Positions 1-5,173 of a stretch of DNA of 5,173 nt are shown one piece after another (the stretch's first letter is position 1; each line of letters begins with the position of its first letter). This DNA is from Candidatus Zixiibacteriota bacterium. GTDB lineage: Bacteria; Zixibacteria; MSB-5A5; JAUVRN01. The position numbers and the translations under genes were made by a program. Under the pieces are notes generated by a model, which was not told the DNA's origin, made no database searches, and saw nothing but the letters and a program-made list of their open reading frames with translations. Location of the stretch: the NCBI GenBank assembly GCA_030597645.1, contig JAUVRN010000175.1, forward strand, positions 1-5,173, given 5' to 3'.

Positions 1-638
1 CCGGCCAGGAGGTGATTGGTGGCGCGAATGATGCCGTCGATGGTGCTCTGCCCGGTACCATAGCGGTTGTCAAAGAAATGCTTGGTCTGCGAATCGTTGA
101 TGGCCACCACGGGGAAGAGCAGCACACCGCGCTCCTGCATGGCCCGGAGACGAATGACGCCGGTGGTGGTTTCTTCGGTGCCGGCCCAGATGTTCCCGGC
201 TTCGGACTTGCGGTCTGAGTGCAGCCGGCTCACCACGTCCGCACCGTCGTCCATCGTGATCTGCGGATGGGCGTCGATGCAGGCATCGATGTGCTGGTAG
301 TACGTGTCGTTGCCTTCGCCGCAGATGGCGAACACCGGGATGTCATGATCACGCACCAGTGATGCCGCCACGTCATCCTGCGTCGACAGCGGGTTGGAGG
401 CGCACAGGTAGGGCATCGCACCGCCCGCCTTGAGCGTGATCATGAGATTGGCGGTCTCGGTGGTCACGTGCAGGCAGCAGGCCAGGTTGATGCCGTCCAG
501 GGGTTTCTCACGCGCGAAGCGCTCCTGGATCTGGCGCAGCACCGGCATGTTCTTGCCGGCCCACTCGATCCGCAGTGCGCCCTCGTCTGCGAGGGCGAGG
601 TCCCGGATGTCGGAAGGTGTCTGTGTCATGGTGGTCAT
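1..638 (-). CDS. ahcY: S-adenosylhomocysteine hydrolase, N-terminal part (3' end outside window)
   Basis: A cytoplasmic NAD-dependent enzyme that splits S-adenosylhomocysteine into adenosine and homocysteine, relieving product inhibition of methyltransferases. About 212 N-terminal residues are visible; the gene runs off the left edge. Visible motifs are CLHVTTET (55-62), NPLSTQDD (82-89), MDDGAD (129-134), TEETTTG (154-160) and NDSQTKHFFDNRYGTGQS (181-198). Asp131, Glu156, Lys186 and Asp190 match the catalytic residues of human AHCY and fall at the same numbers, so the roughly 40-residue insert of long bacterial forms is absent here. The NPLSTQDD and FDNRYGTGQS wording resembles archaeal and Thermotoga enzymes. 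The first ATG (638) was chosen because it overlaps the metK stop as ATGA; a second ATG lies three codons in. A weak GAAAGG (654-649) sits 10 nt upstream, and translational coupling to metK is likely. The family call is secure. The substrate could be the inosyl analogue, as in some archaea. Confidence 0.96.
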   Translation of the reverse strand, partial: MTTMTQTPSDIRDLALADEGALRIEWAGKNMPVLRQIQERFAREKPLDGINLACCLHVTTETANLMITLKAGGAMPYLCASNPLSTQDDVAASLVRDHDIPVFAICGEGNDTYYQHIDACIDAHPQITMDDGADVVSRLHSDRKSEAGNIWAGTEETTTGVIRLRAMQERGVLLFPVVAINDSQTKHFFDNRYGTGQSTIDGIIRATNHLLA

Positions 639-1807
639 AGTCTATTGGCCTTTCGTTTCAGTTCCGCTGCCTTGTCGGTCTTCTCCCAGGTGAACTCCTT
701 GAGATTGCGACCGAAGTGCCCGTAGGCCGCCGTCTTGCGATAGATGGGCCGGAGCAGTTTGAGTGTCTTGATAATGCTGCGTGGGGTCAGATCGAACGTA
801 TCCCGCACGAGCCGGGACAGCTTGCTGTCCTCGATCTTTTCTTCGCCATGCGTGTGCACGAGTACCGAAACGGGCTCGGCTACCCCGATGGCGTAGGCGA
901 GCTGTACGGTACACTCGTCGGCCAGATCGGCGGCTACGATATTCTTGGCCACATATCGGGCCATGTACGACGCGCTGCGGTCCACCTTGGAAGGATCCTT
1001 GCCCGAGAACGCGCCGCCACCGTGCGGCGCCATACCGCCGTAGGTGTCGACGATGATCTTGCGCCCGGTCATGCCCGTGTCCGACTGGGGGCCGCCCACC
1101 ACGAACTTGCCCGTTTCGTTGACGTAGTATTTGGTCCTGCGGTCGAGCCAGCGGGCCGGCACGGCCTGCTTGATGACTTCCTCGATAATCTCGCGCTTGG
1201 CCTTCCTGGACATGTTGTGTCCGGAACGGTCGAGGACATCGTCGGTGTGCTGGGCTGCGATCACCACCGTGTCCACACGGGCCGGCTTGCCGTTGACGTA
1301 CTCCACGGTCACCTGGGACTTGCCGTCCGGACCGAGGTAGGGCAGGATCTCCTTTTCACGCACATCCCTCAGGCGCATGGCCAGTTTGTGCGAAAGGCTG
1401 ATCGGCAGCGGCATCAATTCACGTGTCTCCTTGCAGGCATAGCCGATCATCAGGCCCTGGTCTCCGGCGCCGCCGGTGTCCACGCCCTGGCTGATGTCGG
1501 GAGACTGCGGTCCGATGGCGTTGAGCACCGAGCAGGTCTCGTAGTTGAAGCCGTACTTGGCATCGGTATATCCGATATCCCGGATCACCTGGCGGGCCAG
1601 GCCGGCCATGTCGACGTAGGTGTGCGTCGTGATCTCGCCTCCGATGATGATCAGGCCTACGGTGATGAACGTCTCGCAGGCGACCCGACCCTTCGGGTCA
1701 TCCTTGATTACCGCATCGAGCACGGCATCCGAGATCTGATCACAGACCTTGTCCGGGTGTCCGCCGGTCACCGATTCTGATGTAAATAGAAAGTGCTTTC
1801 CGTTCAT
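635..1807 (-). CDS. metK: S-adenosylmethionine synthase (methionine adenosyltransferase)
   Basis: Makes S-adenosylmethionine from methionine and ATP, releasing phosphate and pyrophosphate; cytoplasmic, normally a tetramer. The 390-residue length is normal for the bacterial family, and the three-part fold can be followed end to end. The N-terminal signature is FTSESVTGGHPDK (8-20), with the His and Asp that contact ATP and metal. It is followed by GGEITT, the GAGDQGLMIGYA active-site loop, GGPQSDTGMTGRKIIVDTYG and the P-loop-like HGGGAFSGKDPSKVDRS. The C-terminus has AAYGHFGR and WEKTDKA. One oddity is Gly15, where relatives nearly always have Glu just before GHPDK. The ATG at 1807 is preceded by AAGGA with a 6-nt spacer and begins at the expected family N-terminus. 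The gene lies 22 bp after the nucleotidyltransferase and overlaps ahcY by 4 bp, so it is probably cotranscribed with both. There is no room for a SAM riboswitch directly in front of it. Confidence 0.98.
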   Translation of the reverse strand: MNGKHFLFTSESVTGGHPDKVCDQISDAVLDAVIKDDPKGRVACETFITVGLIIIGGEITTHTYVDMAGLARQVIRDIGYTDAKYGFNYETCSVLNAIGPQSPDISQGVDTGGAGDQGLMIGYACKETRELMPLPISLSHKLAMRLRDVREKEILPYLGPDGKSQVTVEYVNGKPARVDTVVIAAQHTDDVLDRSGHNMSRKAKREIIEEVIKQAVPARWLDRRTKYYVNETGKFVVGGPQSDTGMTGRKIIVDTYGGMAPHGGGAFSGKDPSKVDRSASYMARYVAKNIVAADLADECTVQLAYAIGVAEPVSVLVHTHGEEKIEDSKLSRLVRDTFDLTPRSIIKTLKLLRPIYRKTAAYGHFGRNLKEFTWEKTDKAAELKRKANRL

Positions 1808-1813
1808 ATTCGT

Positions 1814-1818
1814 TCCTT
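1814..1818 (-). promoter_or_regulatory. Shine-Dalgarno site of metK
   Basis: AAGGA on the minus strand, 6 nt before the metK ATG. It is the best-spaced ribosome binding site in the leftward operon, and it lies within the 22-bp gap after the nucleotidyltransferase stop. It supports the chosen metK start and separate ribosome loading on metK. Confidence 0.75.
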
Positions 1819-1829
1819 GTGTTGTATTC

Positions 1830-2807
1830 CTACAGATCTGCCACTTCGGAGTCGTCGCCGATGTTGAATCGCTTGAAGTGGCCGCGAATCTTGGCGCCGG
1901 TTCCCACTATCGAGTTGTCCAGCAGGACGTCCGATACATGTGCTCCGGCCGATATGATGGAATTGCGTACGATACAGTCGCGGACCTCCGCGCCGGATCC
2001 TATGGAGACGAAGGGTCCCACGATAGCCTGTTCGACGACGGCGTCCGGCGCCACGTAGACAGGTGGAATGAGCACGGCGCCTTCACCCGCCAGCGCCGAA
2101 GGCGAGTGCGTCAAGAGGGCCCGGTTGGTGGCCAGCAGCGTCTCCTTCTTGCCGCAGTCGTACCAGTGCTCGATCTCGAACGGCACCAGCGTACAGCCGC
2201 TGTCGATCATGCGCTGCATGGCGTCTGTGATCTGGTATTCGCCACGTGTCGTAATGTCGTTTTCGATCAGGTGCTTCAGCTCCGCGCGCAGTTTCCTGGT
2301 GTCGGTGAAATAATAGACGCCGACCACGGCCAGGTTGGATTGCGGCTGCTCCGGTTTTTCCACCAGACGGGCGATGCGCCCGCCTTCGATCTCGGCAATT
2401 CCGAATCGTTGTGGATCGTCCACCGCCTTGAGTCCCACCACGTTGGATCCTGCTTTGACGAAGGTCGGCAGGTCGATGTCGGTGATGGTATCGCCCAGCA
2501 GGATCAGAACGTCGGTGTCGTCGGTAATCTGTTCGAGGGCCATGTAGACGGCGTAGCCCAGCCCGAGCAGGTTGGTCTGCTCGATGAAAACCGTGTCGTA
2601 CTCGTACTGATCCCGAACGTAATCGATGATCCGCTCGCCCATGTGGCCCACCACAAAGAGCACCTGCTCGGGAGAGAGGCCCTGAAGCGCGTCGAGTATG
2701 TGACCCAGAATCGGCTTGCCGGCCACGTGGATAAGTGGCTTGGGCGCCGTGTGCGTGTGGGGCCGCAAACGCCTGCCGATCCCGGCGACGGGGATGATAA
2801 CTTTCAT
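1830..2807 (-). CDS. Sugar-phosphate nucleotidyltransferase with left-handed beta-helix tail (RmlA/StrD/GlmU-like)
   Basis: Expected to join a sugar 1-phosphate to an NTP, giving an NDP-sugar and pyrophosphate in the cytoplasm, usually for surface polysaccharides or glycosylation. The protein is 325 residues. The Rossmann-like domain starts with the NTP-binding signature PVAGIGRRLRPHT (6-18) and PKPL (22-25). LLGDTITD (103-110) carries the likely metal-binding Asp106, EKP sits at 150-152, and EYQITDA and WYDCGKKETL (215-224) close the catalytic domain. From about residue 245 to 320, hexapeptide-type repeats rich in I/V-G suggest a left-handed beta-helix, as in long-form glucose-1-phosphate thymidylyltransferases and GlmU-like proteins. 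Sugar and nucleotide specificity cannot be read from sequence. The frame stays open 125 codons upstream, but that stretch runs through the promoters and antisense to smpB, so ATG 2807, which begins MKVIIPVAG, is the start. There is no clear Shine-Dalgarno. It is the first gene of the leftward operon. Confidence 0.9.
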   Translation of the reverse strand: MKVIIPVAGIGRRLRPHTHTAPKPLIHVAGKPILGHILDALQGLSPEQVLFVVGHMGERIIDYVRDQYEYDTVFIEQTNLLGLGYAVYMALEQITDDTDVLILLGDTITDIDLPTFVKAGSNVVGLKAVDDPQRFGIAEIEGGRIARLVEKPEQPQSNLAVVGVYYFTDTRKLRAELKHLIENDITTRGEYQITDAMQRMIDSGCTLVPFEIEHWYDCGKKETLLATNRALLTHSPSALAGEGAVLIPPVYVAPDAVVEQAIVGPFVSIGSGAEVRDCIVRNSIISAGAHVSDVLLDNSIVGTGAKIRGHFKRFNIGDDSEVADL

Positions 2808-2826
2808 GTCAAAGGGGCAAATCTGG

Positions 2827-2840
2827 CCAAAGACCAAAGA
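2827..2840. repeat. Tandem CCAAAGA x2 at the predicted leftward transcription start
   Basis: Two perfect head-to-tail copies of CCAAAGA (2827-2833 and 2834-2840). The second copy touches the -10 edge of the leftward promoter and the first covers the predicted start site. Read on the minus strand it is TCTTTGG twice. Function unknown. Confidence 0.4.
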
Positions 2841-2868
2841 GTATAGGCAGGCCAACTGCCCGGGACAA
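2840..2868 (-). promoter_or_regulatory. Putative housekeeping-sigma promoter of the nucleotidyltransferase-metK-ahcY operon
   Basis: On the minus strand, -35 TTGTCC (2868-2863) and -10 TATACT (2845-2840) are separated by exactly 17 bp. They match the sigma-70 consensus at 4/6 and 5/6 positions. The predicted start is near 2834-2833, giving a leader of about 26-27 nt. This is the only good candidate in the gap before the nucleotidyltransferase. The leader is too short for a known SAM or SAH riboswitch. The call rests on sequence match and position only. Confidence 0.6.
2846..2860. repeat. 5-bp inverted repeat in the spacer of the leftward promoter
   Basis: GGCAG and CTGCC flank a 5-nt centre, filling most of the 17-bp spacer between the -35 and -10 of the leftward promoter. 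It could be a regulator half-site pair. It is short enough in GC-rich DNA to be chance. Confidence 0.35.
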
Positions 2869-2880
2869 CCGGTATCGTGG

Positions 2881-2909
2881 TTGCCGCCCCCAGGGGGTGC
2901 ATCTATATT
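2881..2909 (+). promoter_or_regulatory. Putative housekeeping-sigma promoter of the smpB-amidase-murI operon
   Basis: On the plus strand, -35 TTGCCG (2881-2886) and -10 TATATT (2904-2909) are 17 bp apart, matching the sigma-70 consensus at 4/6 and 5/6 positions. TATATTGG also partly resembles the Bacteroidota-type TAnnTTTG box, with a TTG about 20 bp upstream. The predicted transcription start is at or beside 2916, the first base of the likely smpB GTG. The -35 is only 12 bp from the -35 of the divergent promoter. Confidence 0.55.
2887..2897. repeat. 11-bp palindrome CCCCCAGGGGG in the spacer of the smpB promoter
   Basis: Five C, one A, five G: a perfect palindrome around a single base, placed between the -35 and -10 of the rightward promoter. 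Possible operator or structural element. No regulator is identified in the window. Confidence 0.4.
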
Positions 2910-2915
2910 GGCCGC

Positions 2916-3377
2916 GTGGGTGATCAGCACGGGGGGAACACGCCTACGATCCGGAACCGCAAGGCGTTCCACGACTATCATATACTCGACCGGTGGGAAG
3001 CCGGCATCGCGCTTACGGGTTCCGAAGTCAAAAGCCTCCGAGCGGGGAAGGCCAATCTTCGTGATGCGTATGGTCGAATCAAGGACGGCGAGATTTACCT
3101 TGTGGGTGCCCACATCAGCCCCTACGACCCGGCCTCCAGGGACAATCACGAGCCGCGGCGGGATCGCAGGCTGTTGCTGCATCGAAAAGAGATTCGCCGG
3201 CTTATCGGCAAGGTGATGGAGAAGGGGCTGACGCTGGTGCCGCTGGCATTCTACTTCAAACGGGGCAAGGTCAAGGTGGAGATCGCCCTGGCATCCGGCA
3301 AGCGCAAGTACGACAAGCGGGAGGCCATCAAGGAGAAGGACATCCGCAGGGCGAAACAGCGGGGCGATGACTACTAG
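2916..3377 (+). CDS. smpB: SsrA-binding protein SmpB (trans-translation)
   Basis: Binds tmRNA and carries it to ribosomes stalled on broken mRNA; its C-terminal tail occupies the empty mRNA channel. From GTG 2916 the protein is 153 residues, normal for SmpB. Signatures in order are NRKAFHDY near the N-terminus, LTGSEVKSLRAGKANLRDAY, HISPYDPASRDNHEP, LLLHRKEIRRLIGKV, LTLVPLAFYFKRGKVKVEIALA, and the basic tail KRKYDKREAIKEKDIRR. An upstream in-frame GTG at 2877 would add 13 residues, but it lies inside the predicted promoter and encodes nothing typical of the family. No ATG, GTG or TTG lies between 2916 and the conserved core. Neither start has a well-spaced Shine-Dalgarno. The last 11 bp overlap the amidase. 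No ssrA (tmRNA) gene is seen in the window. The product is certain; the start is probable. Confidence 0.96.
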   Translation: MGDQHGGNTPTIRNRKAFHDYHILDRWEAGIALTGSEVKSLRAGKANLRDAYGRIKDGEIYLVGAHISPYDPASRDNHEPRRDRRLLLHRKEIRRLIGKVMEKGLTLVPLAFYFKRGKVKVEIALASGKRKYDKREAIKEKDIRRAKQRGDDY

Positions 3378-4863
3378 ATCCTATCTCGCCGGCGCCGCGC
3401 TGGTACTCTCGCTGGTACCGCCCGCCCGCGCAGCCACCGTGGCCATACCCTGGGCGCATGTCTCCGAATTCGAGACCTGGCAGCAGGATGGCATCACCTA
3501 TGCTCGGGCCACCCAGCTCTTCACCCTGCTGGGAGGTACGGTCGACGCAGGTCCCTACCCGGCGCTGGCCACGATCCTGCTTCGCGGCCACAGTCTCCAG
3601 GTCTACGAGGCCTCGCCCTACGTGCGGCTCAATACGGAAGTCGTCAACCTGACGTTCCCGGTGTTCCTGCACCAGGGCGATCCGGCGCTGCCCGTGGCTA
3701 CGATCGCCGAGGTCATCGGCGACATGCTCGATCTGGCTTTTCGCTGGGACGCCGAGGCGCAAGCGCTGCAGTTCTTCCGCACCGGGGGCGAGATCGGGCC
3801 GATTACCGGTGAGCTCAAGCGCAACGGGCTCATTCTGTACATCGAGACCGGCGGACCGGTGACCTACGAAGTGTACCAGTCGATGGATGACTGGCTCACC
3901 ATCACCGTGCCGGGGGCCCAGCGCAAGAATCTGGCATTCAGCCGGCGCCCGTTTTCACGCTATATCTGGGAATTCAAGTCGTACCAGTTCGACGAATCGG
4001 TCCAGCTCTCCTTTCGCCTGCGTCCCGGCAAAACGCGCTGGGAGCACCGGATCGTGCCCGATCCGTACCGCATCGAAATCACGCTCATCGACACGACCTT
4101 TGCGCTCGACTCCTCGGACGCTCCGGGGCTGCTGGTGCCAGGCGCAGGCGCCCGGAGCAGGGGCCTGGAGACGGATCCCATTGACGTCATCGTGGTGGAC
4201 GCGGGCCATGGCGGCGACGATCTGGGCGCCGTCGGCCGCCGCGGGACGCGCGAAAAGGACATCGTGCTGGGTGTGGCGCTCGAACTGGCGCGCCTCCTCG
4301 ATCTGGATCCCGACTTTACGGTGATCCTGACCCGTGACGACGACACGTTCGTACCACTCCGCCGCCGCGCCGAAATCGCCAACGAGAACAACGCCGATGT
4401 GTTCGTCTCCATTCACGCCAACTCTGCGCCGCGCCGAGCGGCCCGTGGCTTCGAGACGTTTTTCCTGTCCGTCGCCAAGACCGACGAGGCGCGCGCCACA
4501 GCGCAGCTCGAAAACGCGTCGCTCCGGTTTGAGGAAGCCGAGGAAATGCCGGCTACCGACGATCTCGGTTTTATCCTGACCGATCTCTTGCAAAACGAGT
4601 ATCTCGTCGAATCCGCCGAGCTGGCGCAGACCATTCAGAAGGAATTCGGGCGTGCGTTCAAGGGGCCGGATCGCGGCGTCAACCAGGCGGGATTCGTCGT
4701 CCTGTACCAGGCGTACATGCCGTCGGTTCTCGTCGAAACGGGCTTCGTATCCAACGCCAACGAGGAATCCTGGCTGGCCAAGCGATCGACGCAGCGCAAG
4801 ATGGCCGAAGCGCTCTACAAGAGCATCGTCGCCTTCCGGGATCGTCACGAGGAGAAGCTGTGA
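3367..4863 (+). CDS. Secreted zinc N-acetylmuramoyl-L-alanine amidase (Amidase_3, AmiC-like)
   Basis: Cleaves the amide bond between N-acetylmuramic acid and L-alanine of the peptide stem, as in daughter-cell separation and wall turnover. The protein is 498 residues. Residues 1-22 look like a signal peptide, with Arg4, a hydrophobic core and a cut after Ala-Arg-Ala22. Residues about 40-140 resemble the copper-amine-oxidase N-terminal-like fold of cell-wall proteins (ITYARATQLFTLLGG), and about 148-242 resemble an AMIN peptidoglycan-targeting domain; both calls are tentative. The catalytic domain spans about 271-492. Likely zinc ligands are His281 (VVDAGHGG), Glu296 (GTREKD) and His350 (SIHANS), with catalytic Glu457 in VLVETGFVSNANEE. 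An acidic helical insert (about 370-425) sits where AmiB and AmiC carry their self-inhibiting helix. ATG 3367 lies inside the smpB end, with only GGGG 2 nt upstream, so coupled translation is likely. The gene overlaps murI by 4 bp. Confidence 0.93.
   Translation: MTTRSYLAGAALVLSLVPPARAATVAIPWAHVSEFETWQQDGITYARATQLFTLLGGTVDAGPYPALATILLRGHSLQVYEASPYVRLNTEVVNLTFPVFLHQGDPALPVATIAEVIGDMLDLAFRWDAEAQALQFFRTGGEIGPITGELKRNGLILYIETGGPVTYEVYQSMDDWLTITVPGAQRKNLAFSRRPFSRYIWEFKSYQFDESVQLSFRLRPGKTRWEHRIVPDPYRIEITLIDTTFALDSSDAPGLLVPGAGARSRGLETDPIDVIVVDAGHGGDDLGAVGRRGTREKDIVLGVALELARLLDLDPDFTVILTRDDDTFVPLRRRAEIANENNADVFVSIHANSAPRRAARGFETFFLSVAKTDEARATAQLENASLRFEEAEEMPATDDLGFILTDLLQNEYLVESAELAQTIQKEFGRAFKGPDRGVNQAGFVVLYQAYMPSVLVETGFVSNANEESWLAKRSTQRKMAEALYKSIVAFRDRHEEKL
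4850..4854 (+). promoter_or_regulatory. Shine-Dalgarno site of murI
   Basis: AGGAG inside the last codons of the amidase gene, 5 nt before the GTG at 4860. It decides the murI start in favour of GTG within the GTGA overlap. Confidence 0.75.
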
Positions 4864-5173
4864 GCGACAGACCGCTGGGCGTGTTCGACTCCGGTCTCGG
4901 GGGGTTGTCGGTGGTCCGGGCGCTCTGGGACGCGGTACCCAATGAGGCTATCGTCTATTTTGGCGACACCGGTCGCTTTCCGTACGGGACGCGTTCGCCT
5001 GAGGCCGCCCTCCGAGTCGCGCGGCAGAACGCGCGGTTCCTTCTGCAGCACGACTGCAAGGCGATCGCTATCGCGTGCAACACCGCCTCGGCCTACGCCT
5101 TGCCGGCGTTGGCCGACGAACTCGACATTCCGGTGATCGGTGTGGTAGAACCGGGTGTAGAGGCTGCGTTGTC
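4860..5173 (+). CDS. murI: Glutamate racemase, N-terminal part (3' end outside window)
   Basis: Converts L-glutamate to D-glutamate for the peptidoglycan stem peptide; cytoplasmic, cofactor-independent, using two cysteines. The first 104 residues are visible, and the gene runs off the right edge. Signatures are GVFDSGLGGLSVV (7-19) with Asp10 and Ser11, YFGDTGRFPYGTRS (33-46), and IACNTASAYALPAL (71-84), in which Cys73 is the first catalytic cysteine. IPVIGVVEPGVEAA (90-103) follows as expected. The second cysteine lies beyond the window. Gly38 replaces the Ala usual in GDTARFPYG, a mild change. The GTG start at 4860 overlaps the amidase TGA as GTGA and has AGGAG 5 nt upstream, so translation is probably coupled to the amidase. 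Confidence 0.96.
   Translation, partial: MSDRPLGVFDSGLGGLSVVRALWDAVPNEAIVYFGDTGRFPYGTRSPEAALRVARQNARFLLQHDCKAIAIACNTASAYALPALADELDIPVIGVVEPGVEAAL

Noticed and set aside
1687..1699. GACCC-TTC-GGGTC hairpin inside metK
   Set aside because: Sits in conserved coding sequence (DDPKGR region), has no U-tract, and is short enough to be chance.
716..1780. Long plus-strand open frame of 354 codons opposite metK
   Set aside because: Mirror-frame shadow of a highly conserved gene in GC-rich DNA. It has no recognisable motifs and low-complexity His/Gly/Val-rich content, and metK fully explains the stretch.
2808..2840. SAM or SAH riboswitch upstream of the metK operon
   Set aside because: The predicted leader is only about 26 nt and no multi-helix structure is visible. 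The 22-bp gap before metK is also too short.
1749..2846. Plus-strand open frame of 365 codons opposite the nucleotidyltransferase
   Set aside because: Antisense shadow. It starts inside the metK 5' end and crosses the leftward promoter, and its protein has no family features.
2808..3182. N-terminal extension of the nucleotidyltransferase by 125 codons
   Set aside because: It would run antisense through smpB and both promoters, and the family begins at MKVIIPVAG. The extension has no domain features.
4138..4168. CCAGGC...GCCTGG inverted repeat in the amidase gene
   Set aside because: A 6-bp stem with a 19-nt loop in the GC-rich linker before the catalytic domain. No T-run and no link to a gene end, so not a terminator.
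3955..4848. Minus-strand open frame of 297 codons opposite the amidase
   Set aside because: Shadow of the well-supported amidase. No motifs and no supporting start signal.
4972..4974. Gly38 in MurI GDTGRFPYG in place of the usual Ala
   Set aside because: Conservative small-residue swap. The catalytic residues visible here are intact, so it is noted only in the gene entry.

Overview
This is a GC-rich bacterial chromosomal segment made almost entirely of housekeeping genes. They form two operons that diverge from a short control region at about 2808-2915. There are six protein genes, two of them cut by the window edges. I see no RNA gene, mobile element, CRISPR array, prophage or toxin-antitoxin locus, and no clearly new system. 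The second-look items are the compact divergent promoter region, a probable leaderless smpB transcript, an altered residue in the MetK signature, and the subfamily of the S-adenosylhomocysteine hydrolase.

Leftward operon (minus strand, in transcription order): a sugar-phosphate nucleotidyltransferase (2807-1830), metK for S-adenosylmethionine synthase (1807-635), and ahcY for S-adenosylhomocysteine hydrolase (638 to beyond base 1). The first two genes are 22 bp apart. metK and ahcY overlap by 4 bp (ATGA). MetK makes S-adenosylmethionine, and AhcY removes the S-adenosylhomocysteine left after methyl transfer, so the pair covers two steps of the activated methyl cycle. The nucleotidyltransferase probably makes an NDP-sugar for surface glycans. 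Its link to the methyl cycle is not obvious from sequence.

Rightward operon (plus strand): smpB for the trans-translation factor (2916-3377), a secreted zinc N-acetylmuramoyl-L-alanine amidase (3367-4863), and murI for glutamate racemase (4860 to beyond the right edge). The genes overlap by 11 bp and 4 bp. The amidase cleaves peptidoglycan in the periplasm or cell wall. MurI supplies D-glutamate for peptidoglycan precursors in the cytoplasm.

Organism: a free-living bacterium is likely, probably Gram-negative, given an amidase with a signal peptide, an AMIN-like domain and an AmiC-type insert. AhcY is the short type shared with archaea and Thermotoga. I cannot fix the phylum. A GC-rich member of the FCB group (for example Rhodothermia or Gemmatimonadota) is a low-confidence guess from protein flavour only.
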